Translations under genes and position numbers: made by a program | Assembly: GCA_943737045.1 (NCBI GenBank) | Contig: CALSFV010000024.1 | Coordinates: forward strand, 1,052,406-1,116,405 | DNA length: 64,000 bases | Source: Parapristionchus giblindavisi | Lineage: Eukaryota; Nematoda; Chromadorea; Rhabditida; Diplogasteridae | Direction of reading: 5' to 3' | Shown here: positions 1 through 9,959 of the stretch, piece after piece | Numbering within the stretch: the first letter of the stretch is position 1 | Layout of the letters: each line of letters opens with the position of its first letter | The notes under the pieces: generated by a model | The model's input: the letters and a program-made list of their open reading frames with translations, nothing else | Told to the model about the DNA's origin: nothing | Database searches by the model: none

Positions 1-3000
1 TGAGAAAAAGCGAGGCAGAGAAGGTGTTCACTGAAAAGAAATGTAAGATTACAAAGTTTTCGTAGAAAAATTAATACTTGCTTAGGATAATTTTAGTTTA
101 TTCGTTCCTAGACAGAACTACGCTGTGTTTGATTGTATGATGCATAATATCCTTATGAAGTTTGTGATTACAATTTCAAGAATATGACTCACCGCTCTCT
201 AACATTATTGTTCGTCTAAATTCTACTTTTCATTCAACTTACACCAATGCGCTGCTGCACACTTTTCTCCCATGTCATATACTCCATATATATAGAATCC
301 TAATACGATCACAGTTGGAATCAGCCATATCGAGGTTGGAATCACGATCTGTATTGAACGTTGAATAAATTTAAAAAGTAGGGCAAAATAACAAAAGTTT
401 GTTTGTATGCATAAGTCTATGAGTCAACAGAAAATGCTGAAAATCTGAAGAAACCTGTAGTGTAAGTGATCGAATTGCTCGCAGTTGATATCTGAAAATT
501 CTACTAATTAGCTTGATTCCCAGTGCTTTCTCACCTTTTAGTAGTTTCGCTAGCTAATTTCATTCCTGATTTTAGTTCTCGATGAGCGTTGAACACGAGA
601 AAAGCAATGATAACAAACACAATTCCTTCTGATGAGACAAATGCTGAAAGAAATTACTATTTCAATATTTTTAGTGATCGACTAATCACCGAGAATCATA
701 AAATAGTCTCCGATAGTTCCAAATCTCAAATATAAATAAGCTTGCTTATTAGTCACCCATTTACACTTCCCAGGAATGTCCTGAAATACGTTTTTATTCT
801 AAATTTCATGCAATTGCCAACTTAAAGAAGGGGAACCAGGAGATTTGGGGTGCGCTATTGACATGAAGAACGTGGGAGACGTTTCTGTTTTTTGCTCAAA
901 ATGAAGTGTGTCGAAATTGTTTTGGCGTTTTGCTTTACTATTAATGAGTCATTCAAATTGAACAAAATAGAAATACTGATAAGATAATAATGATATTGTG
1001 CGTATAAAATGTACTTGCATAAGAAAATGACAAATGGTGATAACGAACGGAAGTCACAATCGAGAGGCGAGCGAGATGTTGCCTTCTACATCTCGCCCCG
1101 CCTCTCGATTGTCTCTCCGCTGCCTCTCTCTAACCCGGCTGACCTTCGCCGCGCGCTATATTATATATAAAAGAGATCGGCATAGTTTATGAACCATGCA
1201 AAACAAGAAAGTCTCTTGTGGGAGTGGTGGGCTACTCTCGTACCAAATAAACAAGTGTATTTTATACGGTCAATAGAGAATTTCAGACAACTCAACGTAT
1301 ACATGTTATTTGAAATATCACACACTATATTGTGTGTTGTATATCGCACTTTGGCGTACACGTTTGAGTCATTAGAGAAAGTGTTGGGCCTGTTGGATTT
1401 CCAGAATACTACCCTCAATGCCTTTGACGCGCTTCGCAAACTACCACGAATATGATCATACGCATTAGGTCGGATGATAACCGTGGAATATGAACCGAGT
1501 GAATGAGAACTATTTCCATATCTTGTCTATTCATTAGCGCTTGTCTTTGATATGCAAATGTTTAGTTCTCCTCCAATCTGTTCTCATCCGACCTTGTTTC
1601 GTCTTAATATACCGTTTGATTCATTAGCATCAATGGTAGAGCACGATGTACCATGCAAATGATGAATACACCCCATATCTGCATGAATACATAAAGTAAG
1701 CATCTACGTATCCCTTGAAGACACCATCGATGACCCACCGGATTGATTGTCTGTGATCGATAAATCATTTAATTTATTAAATAAAGTTATTTATTAAATA
1801 CAGTTGTTATGCTTACCACTGTTCTGAAGTAGACGCAGTAGAAATATGCATTTAAAATTTGCATTATGAGAAACAGATGAGACGCCTGAAAACATATTGC
1901 GCAGAGAAGATGTGATAGGACTCACAAAAAGGTCGACCATATTCATATTAAAAGGAACAAATCCAGAACAGTAGAAGATGAGGTCACTGGCGAGAGCAAT
2001 TACACAATGCATATTGAAGTAGAGATCACTCATAGTTGAACAAAACTAAACTCGAGTATACTACTATATCATCATAAACTTTTTGCATACATCATAGTAT
2101 TTATTCTGTGTTCATTCAGCTTATTGATCATTAGAATCATGAAAGAGGGATTTATGAAAGGGCAGTTTCTAGCTGATTATTTTAACTTGTATAAGAGAAT
2201 CGTTCTCGGGTATCATTCTTCAAAACAAAACGACAATATTCATCGGAACAAAAAAACATACTTGAAGCCAGAGCAGATACTTTCTATAATCATTGCTCTT
2301 TTTGTCGGAATCGTAAAATATCAATAAACATACAGAAATATTGAACAAAAGAAAGAATGATCCTGAAACACGAAAGAAATATGACAAAATGAATATTTCG
2401 CAAACTAACCACTGATATGATAACAATAATGCAAATTTGTTTCAAGATTGTGATAAATTGAATAGTTGGTTTCCATGTCCGTCCTTTAGAGAAATTCTAG
2501 AAATGGAGAGTTTCAGAAAATTAAACGCGGGTGGAAATAAACATAAAAATTCTGATTCTTTATCATTAACTATAAGAGACGAGATAAACGTGAGGGAAAA
2601 ACTAACTAAATGAATTCGCGAAATGAACAATCAAAATAATTGTATACCAGACAAGTACCATTTACGTTAAAAAAAGTGCATTTAACTCGGACATGGAAAA
2701 AGAAATGTGACGAATAGAGAAGTTTGTTTCGGATAGAAGTTTGTTTCGGTGGTGTTTCAGATTAAAGAAGTGGACTCTCAAATTTTTCGTGACTAAAATG
2801 ACCAGGCATAACTATAGACCACATCTCCATGAATACAACAACAATTTTCTCCAAAATTACAGATGAACCTAAATACGGTAATCCGAGCTGAAACTTCATT
2901 GCTACACCAGGGAAAGGAAATTTCGAATTTGAAAAATAAATGTATAAGAACTGTCTACTATCTACTGATCTACACTGATTCCATCGTTGGCCCCTCGAAT

Positions 3001-3159
3001 GTAGTACAGAACATAATGACACATATTTGGTCCCACGTTCTTCATGATAGTAGTGTAATCACCTGGTTCCTCTCTTTTAAATAATTTATGAAATTTCCCA
3101 ACTTTCCGTGATTAAATTATGATGGAGGGAACAGAAACAGTTTAGACCCAGCTGAAATA
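1..3159. other. AT-rich intergenic DNA, no gene recognised
   Basis: No exon chain, RNA gene or intact transposon was recognised here. Three minor items stand out. An imperfect GC-rich hairpin at about 1054-1111 has arms built on CGAGAGGCG and CGCCTCTCG and is followed by a TATATATAAAAG stretch. Positions about 1003-1280 resemble about 19911-20190, for example CGTATAAAAT followed by TTGCATAA. Positions about 2080-2170 resemble the interior of the tRNA-bearing TTAA element seen at 9646-9959 and 47728, sharing TTCAGCTTATTGAT. The short open frames (up to 88 codons) have no splice partners or family signature and read as chance. Confidence 0.5.
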
Positions 3160-3664
3160 CAGTCCCGCAGAATCGCCGCCTTAACAGGCGTCACGCCACG
3201 TCACGCGGCGTGACGCCTTGATCGCCATGCAGTTTTCTGCTCAACTGTAAGTGTTTTAGGTGTCTCAAATACGTTTTTGATAAGCTATGCGGTCATATGC
3301 ATATAATGCACATGAGAGAAGAATAGAAAATTATTTTAAAATTAATGAAAATTAATTTTTAAATATTCAGTGGTGTCGTGTAATACCGAAATTCTCAATT
3401 ATCGATTGGGAAAATGAAGAAATACAGTAGTACACCACAAAACGGTATTGCCGTGCCATATTTTAAAAATTAATTTTCATTAATTTTAAAATAATTTTCT
3501 ATTCTTTTCTCATGTGCATTATATGCATATGACCGAATAGCTTATCAAAACGTATTTGAGACACCTAAAACACTTACAGTTGAGCAGAAAACAGCATGGC
3601 GATCAAGGCGTCACGCCGCGTGACGTGGCGTGACGCCTGTTAAGGCGGCGATTCTGCGGGACTG
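3160..3664. mobile_element. Fold-back MITE, TIR CAGTCCCGCAG, TA target site
   Basis: The two ends are near-perfect inverted repeats about 200 bp long, starting CAGTCCCGCAGAATCGCCGC and ending with its complement. A TA dinucleotide flanks each side (3158-3159 and 3665-3666), the target duplication of Tc1/mariner-type elements. Each arm has a GC-rich block with repeated CACG/CGTG palindromes, then an AT-rich block. There is no transposase frame, so it is non-autonomous. The first ten bases match the ends of the element at 14280-14727, so the two probably use the same transposase family. Confidence 0.85.
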
Positions 3665-4259
3665 TAATATCCCAATATGCTGATAAAGTTGTTGTAATGT
3701 AATGTAATATAATGGAGGAAACAACGCACACATTTCACGACTTTGTATTCTTTATTCACTAGCAATTCGAGGGGATCACGGGTACTCCATGAAGGACACA
3801 TGCACGAGCAAGATTCCATTCTGTTCCTAACAGTGTTCATGCTCACATGTATCAAGGGAGATTCTGCTATTATTCTATTGTATCTTGTGCTATATAGGGA
3901 GATATCGTGAGAGAACTGATAGAGAACACAAAAAGCTTATATTAATTCAAATTAGAAGATGGCTGTTTGATTCGCAAAGTGTCATCGAAACCTTTGAAGA
4001 CTTTTACGTGATCACTATCAGTGTACTCCATTCATAGATCATTTCGTGTAGAATGTGATAATCATGGCTCTTCAGTGAACGCAACGAATTCTTACTAGCT
4101 TTCGAATATTATTTCTGAGCCTAATAATTAAGCACAGATTGCTCACAGTTTCAAATGGGAAATTAACGTGAATTTCACACGATAATCATTTGATAAGTTG
4201 AGAGAATATCATATTTGAGAAATACCAATATATTGAGAAATAGAGTGTTTTTGACTTTA

Positions 4260-4806
4260 CAAGGGAATGTTGTCAACTCACCATGGAGTTATGACTAGAG
4301 ACATATACCATTCGAACCGTCATGTGATTCTGTCTGGAAATCCGTTGAGTCTACTTGCCACGAGCTTCTGGTATTCGAAAAAATCGATAATGAAATGTTG
4401 TTTTTCGAGGTTTAGCAGGCCAACATAAAATTCAGTTCACTGCTTAATGAACCTTCTAGTGTAGTGCAATTAAAAATATATATTTTTGGGGGAAAAACTG
4501 AAATAGACATTGACTTAAATTTTATAAAATGTTTGCAAAAAATTGGATGCGAGGTGGGAACGAACCAATAACCAATTTAATACATGCATGTGCCTTGTAC
4601 ACTACACCACAAGGTTCATTGAGAAGAGAAGTGAATCTTAAGTTTACCTACAAAGCCTCGAAATACAACATTTCATTATCGATTTTCTCGAAAACCAGAA
4701 GCTCGTGGCAAGTAGACTCAACGGATTTCCAGACAGAATCACATGACGGTTCGAATGGTATATGTCTCTAGTCATAACTCCATGGTGAGTTGACAACATT
4801 CCCTTG
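4260..4806. mobile_element. Fold-back element, TIR CAAGGGAATG, TTA flanks, tRNA-like core
   Basis: Arms of about 150 bp (4260-4412 and 4645-4806) are inverted copies beginning CAAGGGAATGTTGTCAACTC. TTA lies directly outside both ends (4257-4259 and 4807-4809), which could be a 3 bp target duplication or an extended TA. The paralogous segment near 19340-19350 has a single TTA in matching context and no insert, so it serves as an empty site. The centre holds a tRNA-like module on the minus strand. There is no transposase frame. Confidence 0.8.
4545..4618 (-). repeat. tRNA-derived module inside fold-back element
   Basis: On the minus strand a D-arm/A-box-like GTGGTGTAGTGTACAAGG is followed about 35 bases later by a T-arm/B-box-like GGTTCGTTCCC (4556-4566). 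The B-box departs from the GGTTCGAATCC consensus, and I cannot draw a sound acceptor stem. This is a decayed tRNA-like sequence, not a functional tRNA gene. It could act as an internal RNA polymerase III promoter for the element. Confidence 0.5.
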
Positions 4807-5386
4807 TTAGCAAAAACAAAAAAATTCTGGCAAAAACGTGAGTTGTTATTACAACAATGTGTAATTGCACTCCGGAATAATAACAATAAACGTTATGCTT
4901 CTATATTTTTTTAAATTAAAAAAAACAACAAAAAATGTTTTTCTTGAGAAAAAATATCTTTTTGGATGCGGCAACTGATCGAAAGATTGAATATTAAATT
5001 ATCAGTAGTTCCTTCATGGAGCTTATGTCATAAGAGATCGAATATTGTGTGTAATAGCATTTTAGTTTTTTTTTCATAGAAAAAATTCGATAATTTCTCA
5101 TTCAATTGGTTTATTTTCTATGTTTGAAGGAATGTTTGAATCGTTAAGACAAAGAGAGAATTCACTCCGGTAAATCTTGAAATCCCATTAAGCCCGTGAA
5201 ATTTATTGCCCCGTTGTCCCCTAGTGGACCTACCCTTGAACAGTCAATGATCTATATATATTATTGAATCGAGTGAAACAGATCGTTCTTGGGATGGACT
5301 TTAGGGATCCACAAATGTGCATTCGTGCGAAATGATTTTCAAAATGAAAATGAAAGAAAAGTCGTGCGCACGATTTCATTATTATA

Positions 5387-5852
5387 CACTCAAAGAAAAT
5401 TGCCTCACATAGTAGGGAATATTTCCCTACAAACGTCTTTCTACGGAATTCTTCCCTCATGGGTTAGGCAATCAATTCCCTTACTCATGAGGAATATATT
5501 CCCTTATATTTAAGGCATTTAGAAAAGATTTGAACAATAAGAAAAATCGGCAAAGTTAATTTACACTGACATGTGAGCGGGATTCGAACCTACGAGGTTC
5601 GGATCACTACGCAACAGTCTTGCCACTAAGCCATGTTGGTACATTCCTGACCTCGTGAAACGTGATGATAGCTCTAGTGACGCGCACGCACTTATGTGAA
5701 TAACAAAGTAGGGAAATATTCCCTAGTATACTAGGGAATATATCCCTTATTCATATTTCCCTTATACACAAGGGATATCGATGAAAGTAGGGAAATAATT
5801 CCCTTAGGGATATCCACATGCCTGATATCCCTAAGGGATTTTTCTGTGAGTG
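5387..5852. mobile_element. Nested TA-flanked MITE, TIR CACTCAAAGAAAA
   Basis: The left end CACTCAAAGAAAA and the right end TTTTTCTGTGAGTG are inverted copies with one mismatch, flanked by TA on both sides (5385-5386 and 5853-5854). The interior is filled with short inverted blocks built on AGGGAATATT and TTCCCTTA. A tRNA-like module lies at about 5579-5632. The element is non-autonomous and sits within the older one at 5304-6048. Confidence 0.75.
5579..5632 (-). repeat. tRNA-derived module with consensus B box
   Basis: On the minus strand, TGGCTTAGTGGCAAGAC (A-box/D-arm-like, about 5616-5632) precedes GGTTCGAATCC (about 5580-5590), a perfect RNA polymerase III B box. Spacing is close to that of a real tRNA, but no paired acceptor stem is evident. 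It lies inside a TIR element and is probably a tRNA-derived promoter cassette rather than a tRNA gene. Confidence 0.55.
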
Positions 5853-6114
5853 TAATTAAGTATTCATTCGTTCAAATTAATGCATTCGATTCATTCTGAT
5901 CATTTTTATTCATCAAATTGGTGGTTGGTCTGTCATTTCTATACATTAAATCGCACGAAAAAATGCGTCTTAATTGTGCAGAATGACTTTTCATTATTTT
6001 TTTCGTTCATGCTCGTACCGGCTGTGCATTTGCACGAATGCGGATCCCTAATGGACATTATTTCTTTTTTTGCTTTCAGAGTTAGTGTTTAGAAATAGAT
6101 CACAAACTCTTATA

Positions 6115-6120
6115 TTTATT
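6115..6120 (-). terminator. Poly(A) signal AATAAA of the ubiquitin-like gene
   Basis: A canonical AATAAA on the minus strand lies three bases after the TGA stop of the gene at 7777-6124, giving a very short 3' UTR as often seen in nematodes. No competing AATAAA lies close by. Confidence 0.6.
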
Positions 6121-6123
6121 AAA

Positions 6124-7777
6124 TCATTTGATAGTTTCGAGAATAGCTTCGATTTGCGTCACATAGAAATCGAGCTGAGGAATATTCAAGTTGCTGGTGC
6201 TCTTGATAGCTTTGTTTTCCATAATCAGCTGTTTAGCTTCACCAATTTTTTGCTTCAATTTCCATTTGCCGAAGTAAGACTCCAAAGAAGTTGTCGTAGT
6301 TGTCTTTGGAAGCCTCGGACCTTGTGCAAGATCAGCCTAAAATCAATAGGATGTACATTCGATTGATTAATAATAATCACCCTAAAATCAACAATCTTCA
6401 GCTCTTGAATTGGATCATCCGCTCCTGCTTGACGTTCTTCGTTAGTGGGCTGTCTCTCAACAACTCCATAGTTGCCTTTATTGTCGCGCAGATCAATTAA
6501 GAATAGAATTGACGCGATAATGTTCAGTTGATTTTGAACCTCTTTGCTGATAACTGTCTCCTTTTCCGAGGCTAAAGCTAAGTATTGTGTTTAAAAATTT
6601 GTAAAATGCTACCTTTTGGGTTCGTAAGTAGTTCATCAACCAAGTAACCGGACGCCGTACGGAAACCTTGAACTAAATTAACAGATATGTATTACAACTT
6701 AAATAAATTTTAAAAAAAATATTAATTAAATTAACTCATACTTAATGATGTGGATAGGTATACGCAATCAGAGTTAGTCGAATCGGGCACAATATGCACC
6801 TCAGACGCACCAAAGCCAATTAAGCTCAGCAGTTGATAGACAAACAACTCTATTAAATCGATTTTGGGCTTTTCGTCTGGAGCAAATTCTGCCAATTCTG
6901 GTAGAGCTCCAACTGTTTTGGCGTAAAACTTGCGACATATGCCACTAGATTTGTCCGTAACCTTCACAAAGAAACCAAGCTAGAAAACAAATAAATTAGA
7001 ATAGTTTCAAAAATCACTTATTTACATGAACACCAGCGGCTTTCTTTGGCTTCTCGACAATCTCAACTTCATAGGCCTCGAAGTACTTCTCAATCGATCG
7101 CTTCAGATACTTGGCCGTATTATGGACAAGAAAGTTGATCTCTCCGTCGATCATTCTTCGCTTTTTATCCAAATTGGGATAAATCGTAAAGAAATCCGAA
7201 TCATCGAGATGTGATAGTTGCCGTCGACCCTGAATGGCGATGCGCTTTCTTCGACTTGTTGCTCCAGACGTTGTTAGTCGTTTAATCTCTTCCACTTCCT
7301 CCAAATATGCACTCCAGTTTGGTAGCAATGTGTGCTTCTGAAAGTGATTTATATTATAACAATTCATAAAATATTTGAATTTTTGTATTTTATTTCATTG
7401 CTTGATTTTTTTTATTTTAGAAACATGCGGATCTTTCGGCGTGAATTTTTGAAAAATTTTGCAAAACGAAGCAGGAATAAAATATAAAAAAACTTACCAC
7501 AATAACTTTATCGCCATGCTTCAAACCAAACGACTGGATGCTCTTCTCGCCGAGTCCAATAAGTTTTCGACCATCTTCGAAGAACAATGTTTGATCTTCA
7601 TTATCGATGTTCCACTTTGAATGGATTTTTTCCTTCAATTGATCTAACGTGCTCTAAAAAATTATATTTAATAATTGCTAAGTTTATAAAAACAAGTACC
7701 TCATTGCCAAATTTAGATTGAAACTGATTGTGGACAACACCAGCGTGGTCGTGCAATTCGATAAACAACTCCATCAT
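6124..7777 (-). CDS. Ubiquitin-like domain protein with possible kinase-like core
   Basis: Seven exons on the minus strand splice in frame with GT..AG introns: 7777-7700, 7653-7498, 7337-7026, 6979-6742, 6672-6613, 6571-6381 and 6336-6124 (exon 6 could start 6 bases earlier at 6577, also in frame). The product is 415 aa. Residues 1-78 have the length and pattern of a ubiquitin fold: MMELFIEL, then TLDQLKEKI, EDQTLFFEDGRKL, and HGDKVIVV where ubiquitin has its last strand. Residues ~79-180 are basic and helical. Residues ~184-320 contain GFFVKV, KFYAKT (K203), ELFVYQLL (E226), YLSTSL and LIDLRDNKGNYG (D308-G317), which could be a kinase-like ATP site of the PI3/4-kinase or HipA type; this is my inference. 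A TTTCAG just before the first ATG could be a trans-splice site. No stop or frameshift was found. Family name not recognised. Confidence 0.75.
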
Positions 7778-7790
7778 CTTTTCACTATAT

Positions 7791-7796
7791 CTGAAA
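7791..7796 (-). promoter_or_regulatory. 3' splice site just upstream of the start codon
   Basis: On the minus strand TTTCAG ends 13 bases before the ATG at 7777. In nematodes an acceptor placed this way with no recognisable 5' exon is typically used for spliced-leader trans-splicing. An unseen upstream 5'-UTR exon is the alternative. Confidence 0.4.
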
Positions 7797-7846
7797 TTTG
7801 AATGCAAATTATAAAATCTTTTGCACTCTGTAAATGTAAGGATATA

Positions 7847-8306
7847 CAGTAACGGCCAATAAGAATGCAACAAAAGAATTTTTTAATGTACCTTTTTTCA
7901 AAGTTGATGAATTGTTCTGAAAATTACATAAAAATTACCAATTTTGGGAAATTAGGGAAATTACACCCTGACCTACACCATTATTATCCGGAAAATTGAA
8001 TATTTTAATTTTTTTTCGTTGTTTTTTCTGTGCTACCCTACACCCTCATATTGATGAAAGTGTCTCCTCCATGCAATACGCGCACTTTCCAAAAAGGCCG
8101 GCTAAAAATTGTTGGTTTTGCGATTTTTCACAAAATTTGATAAATATTTTTTAATATTTTTTTAGACTACTATGAATTGTAATATGTCGAATATTCGGTG
8201 ATACATATCCTTCTTTTCCAAACATAAAATTTTCACGGTAATTCATCAACGTTGAAAAAAGTTATACTCGAAAAAGAAGATTTCGCATTCTTTATGGCCG
8301 TTGCTG
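7847..8306. mobile_element. TA-flanked MITE, TIR CAGTAACGGCCAATAAGAAT
   Basis: Left end CAGTAACGGCCAATAAGAAT and right end ATTCTTTATGGCCGTTGCTG are inverted copies with a few mismatches, flanked by TA (7845-7846 and 8307-8308). The TA site and CAGT start fit the Tc1/mariner superfamily. Interior arms are weak and no transposase frame exists. It lies 70 bp upstream of the start codon of the ubiquitin-like gene, where a promoter would be expected. Confidence 0.8.
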
Positions 8307-9121
8307 TACAATGGCCGGGTTCTTAAACTTGTGGGAAAGCACCAAGACTTGAGATCAAATATCAATCTTTTATCTCCAACTCAATCTACAAAATACAATT
8401 CAAACGACGAAGACACTCACACGGCACTGCTTCGTTCAGGAGAAAGGGGGGAGGAGAGATAGATGAGTCAAGACCGGGGAGAGAAGAACATAATAATGGA
8501 GTGATGCCTTTATTTATATGCTATACTGATTAAATTAAGAAGACAAAGGAAAAGTACAATCTAAACTAATTCTAAAGAGGGGGCGGCATTCCTCTAGAAC
8601 ACCGGACCAGAACACCAGAAGGAAGTCTCTTTTATATGCAAAAAAATTTAATGGAAGAATACGATGGTGGCAGTTTCTCGCCTTCCTCTGCATCTCTGCT
8701 CACAGACGCCTCACTCTCATCACCCTTCCACTCTAGCCAAGCGCGTTTGCGTATTGCTTCGCGTGCGCCTAGTTCAACTGGAGCAAATGTATGATTGTGG
8801 ACAGTGAGGAAGAGAAAAGAAGGTCTAACAAAGTGGTCACACCCAAACATCGAGAAATTGTAAGGGCGAATGCGTTTCAACAGTTGTTGATAAATAAAAG
8901 AGAGAAGCGAAGGACGAAGAGTCTCATTTCAGAACGATTTTCGTCACAGAATTTCATCAATTTTGCTTCATTTTCTCGCATAAATTATCTCATTATCGCT
9001 TATAACTTGCTTCAAAGTTGCTTGAAAGACTTCAAATTTAAAATTAGTTCTTTTCAGATAAGTCCTGTTCTCATAATGAGTATAGCTTTACCGGTATTTA
9101 TAAAATATAACTATACTGGTA

Positions 9122-9189
<68 letters not shown>

Positions 9190-9270
9190 CTATTACTAAT
9201 AATGATTGTTATTTTATAACTTCATCATTTTTTTTCATTGTTTTAAATAGAATGTGCGAAGGATTATATC
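8307..9270. other. Intergenic DNA with (TA)n and (TAA)n tract
   Basis: No gene recognised. A dinucleotide (TA) run of about 46 bases at about 9122-9167 passes into a TAA run ending near 9188. The 125-codon frame at 8791-9168 runs through that microsatellite and has no splice sites or family features. Confidence 0.6.
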
Positions 9271-9645
9271 TGGATACTGTAAGATGAGAAGTTGTGCAGT
9301 TGTAAAATAGATATGTATTTATTGAGTTTTTTGGGAGTTATCGAAATATATACAATTATCATCTTTTTGTGTTATTATTTTTGTATAATATGTTTGACTA
9401 TTCGTACTGCCTGTTTTGGAAGCCAAAACGCAGTAAAATAATTGCAAAAAAGTAGTTTGTTCACTGTGTTTTTAACGAAGTAGGAAAAAGATGGGAATGC
9501 GCTATTCTCACAAATTGGACATACTTGATGATCAAAACAGATTAATATTGATGATCAAAACACATTAATATTTGTGATTTATTGTGTTTCGGCTGCTACG
9601 CCTAATGTTAGATAACAATATCATTATCACACTTCAAATTGTTAA

Positions 9646-9959
9646 AGGTGGAGACCCGCGAATGATCATGCAAATTTACTTAAAATTTAGAAGATAGGAA
9701 GACAAATTATCGTTCAATTAGCGTAGTGATAAAACTTCTGACTAGAAACCGCCTGGTCGCGGGTTCGAATCCTATTGCCGAACTTTCCTATTTTCAAAAA
9801 GCGCGACTTTCCCTGCACGGGGCCTGATGGTTCATTCATGCTTCTAGCGACCAATAAGCTGAATCATCATAAAATAAATAGTGTACGGTATGTAGAATAA
9901 CTTTTGCTATGATTCTGTCTGCACAGTTTGTTCACGAAAATATTCGCGGGAGTCCACCT
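9646..9959. mobile_element. TTAA-flanked MITE carrying a tRNA-derived module
   Basis: Ends are AGGTGGAGACCCGCG and CGCGGGAGTCCACCT. TTAA borders both sides (9642-9645 and 9960-9963), and the matching position in the other arm of the surrounding palindrome has a single TTAA and no insert, so the 4 bp duplication is directly demonstrated. TTAA duplication is typical of piggyBac-type transposition. A related copy lies at 47728-48064. The interior has a tRNA-like module. Confidence 0.88.
9718..9785 (+). repeat. tRNA-derived module with A and B boxes
   Basis: TTAGCGTAGTGAT (9718-9730) resembles a tRNA A box/D arm, and GGTTCGAATCC (9762-9772) is a perfect B box, about 32 bases apart as in tRNAs. 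The same module with a different D-arm sequence occurs in the related element near 47915-47970. Acceptor stems do not pair convincingly, so this is a tRNA-derived (SINE-like) part of the element. Confidence 0.6.

Larger units (their letters stand above)
3890..5300. repeat. Segmental duplication, copy 1 (pairs with 18915-19866)
   Basis: This segment aligns colinearly with 18915-19866 once the fold-back element at 4260-4806 is left out. Shared landmarks include CAAAAAGCTTATATTA against CAAAAGCTTATATTA, the ATCATGGCTCTTCA block, and a long match from about 4985 to 5300. By eye, identity is roughly 70-75% at the left, about 88% around 5000-5145 and about 96% over 5161-5300. The duplication ends where the element at 5304 begins. 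No gene was recognised inside it. Confidence 0.75.
5304..6048. mobile_element. Outer TA-flanked element, TIR GGGATCC..GCATTCGTGC
   Basis: The ends are inverted: GGGATCC with GCATTCGTGC nearby on the left, and GCACGAATGCGGATCCC on the right. TA flanks both sides (5302-5303 and 6049-6050). The arms are more diverged than in neighbouring elements, so this is an older insertion. A second complete element (5387-5852) sits inside it. It has no coding capacity. Confidence 0.65.

Noticed and set aside
1189..1455. 88-codon plus-strand frame
   Set aside because: Overlaps an equally long minus-strand frame, shows no domain or splice partners, and the related sequence at 20133 does not preserve it.
5579..9785. 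tRNA genes at 5579-5632 and 9718-9785
   Set aside because: B boxes are perfect, but acceptor and anticodon stems do not pair convincingly and both lie within transposons; called tRNA-derived modules instead.
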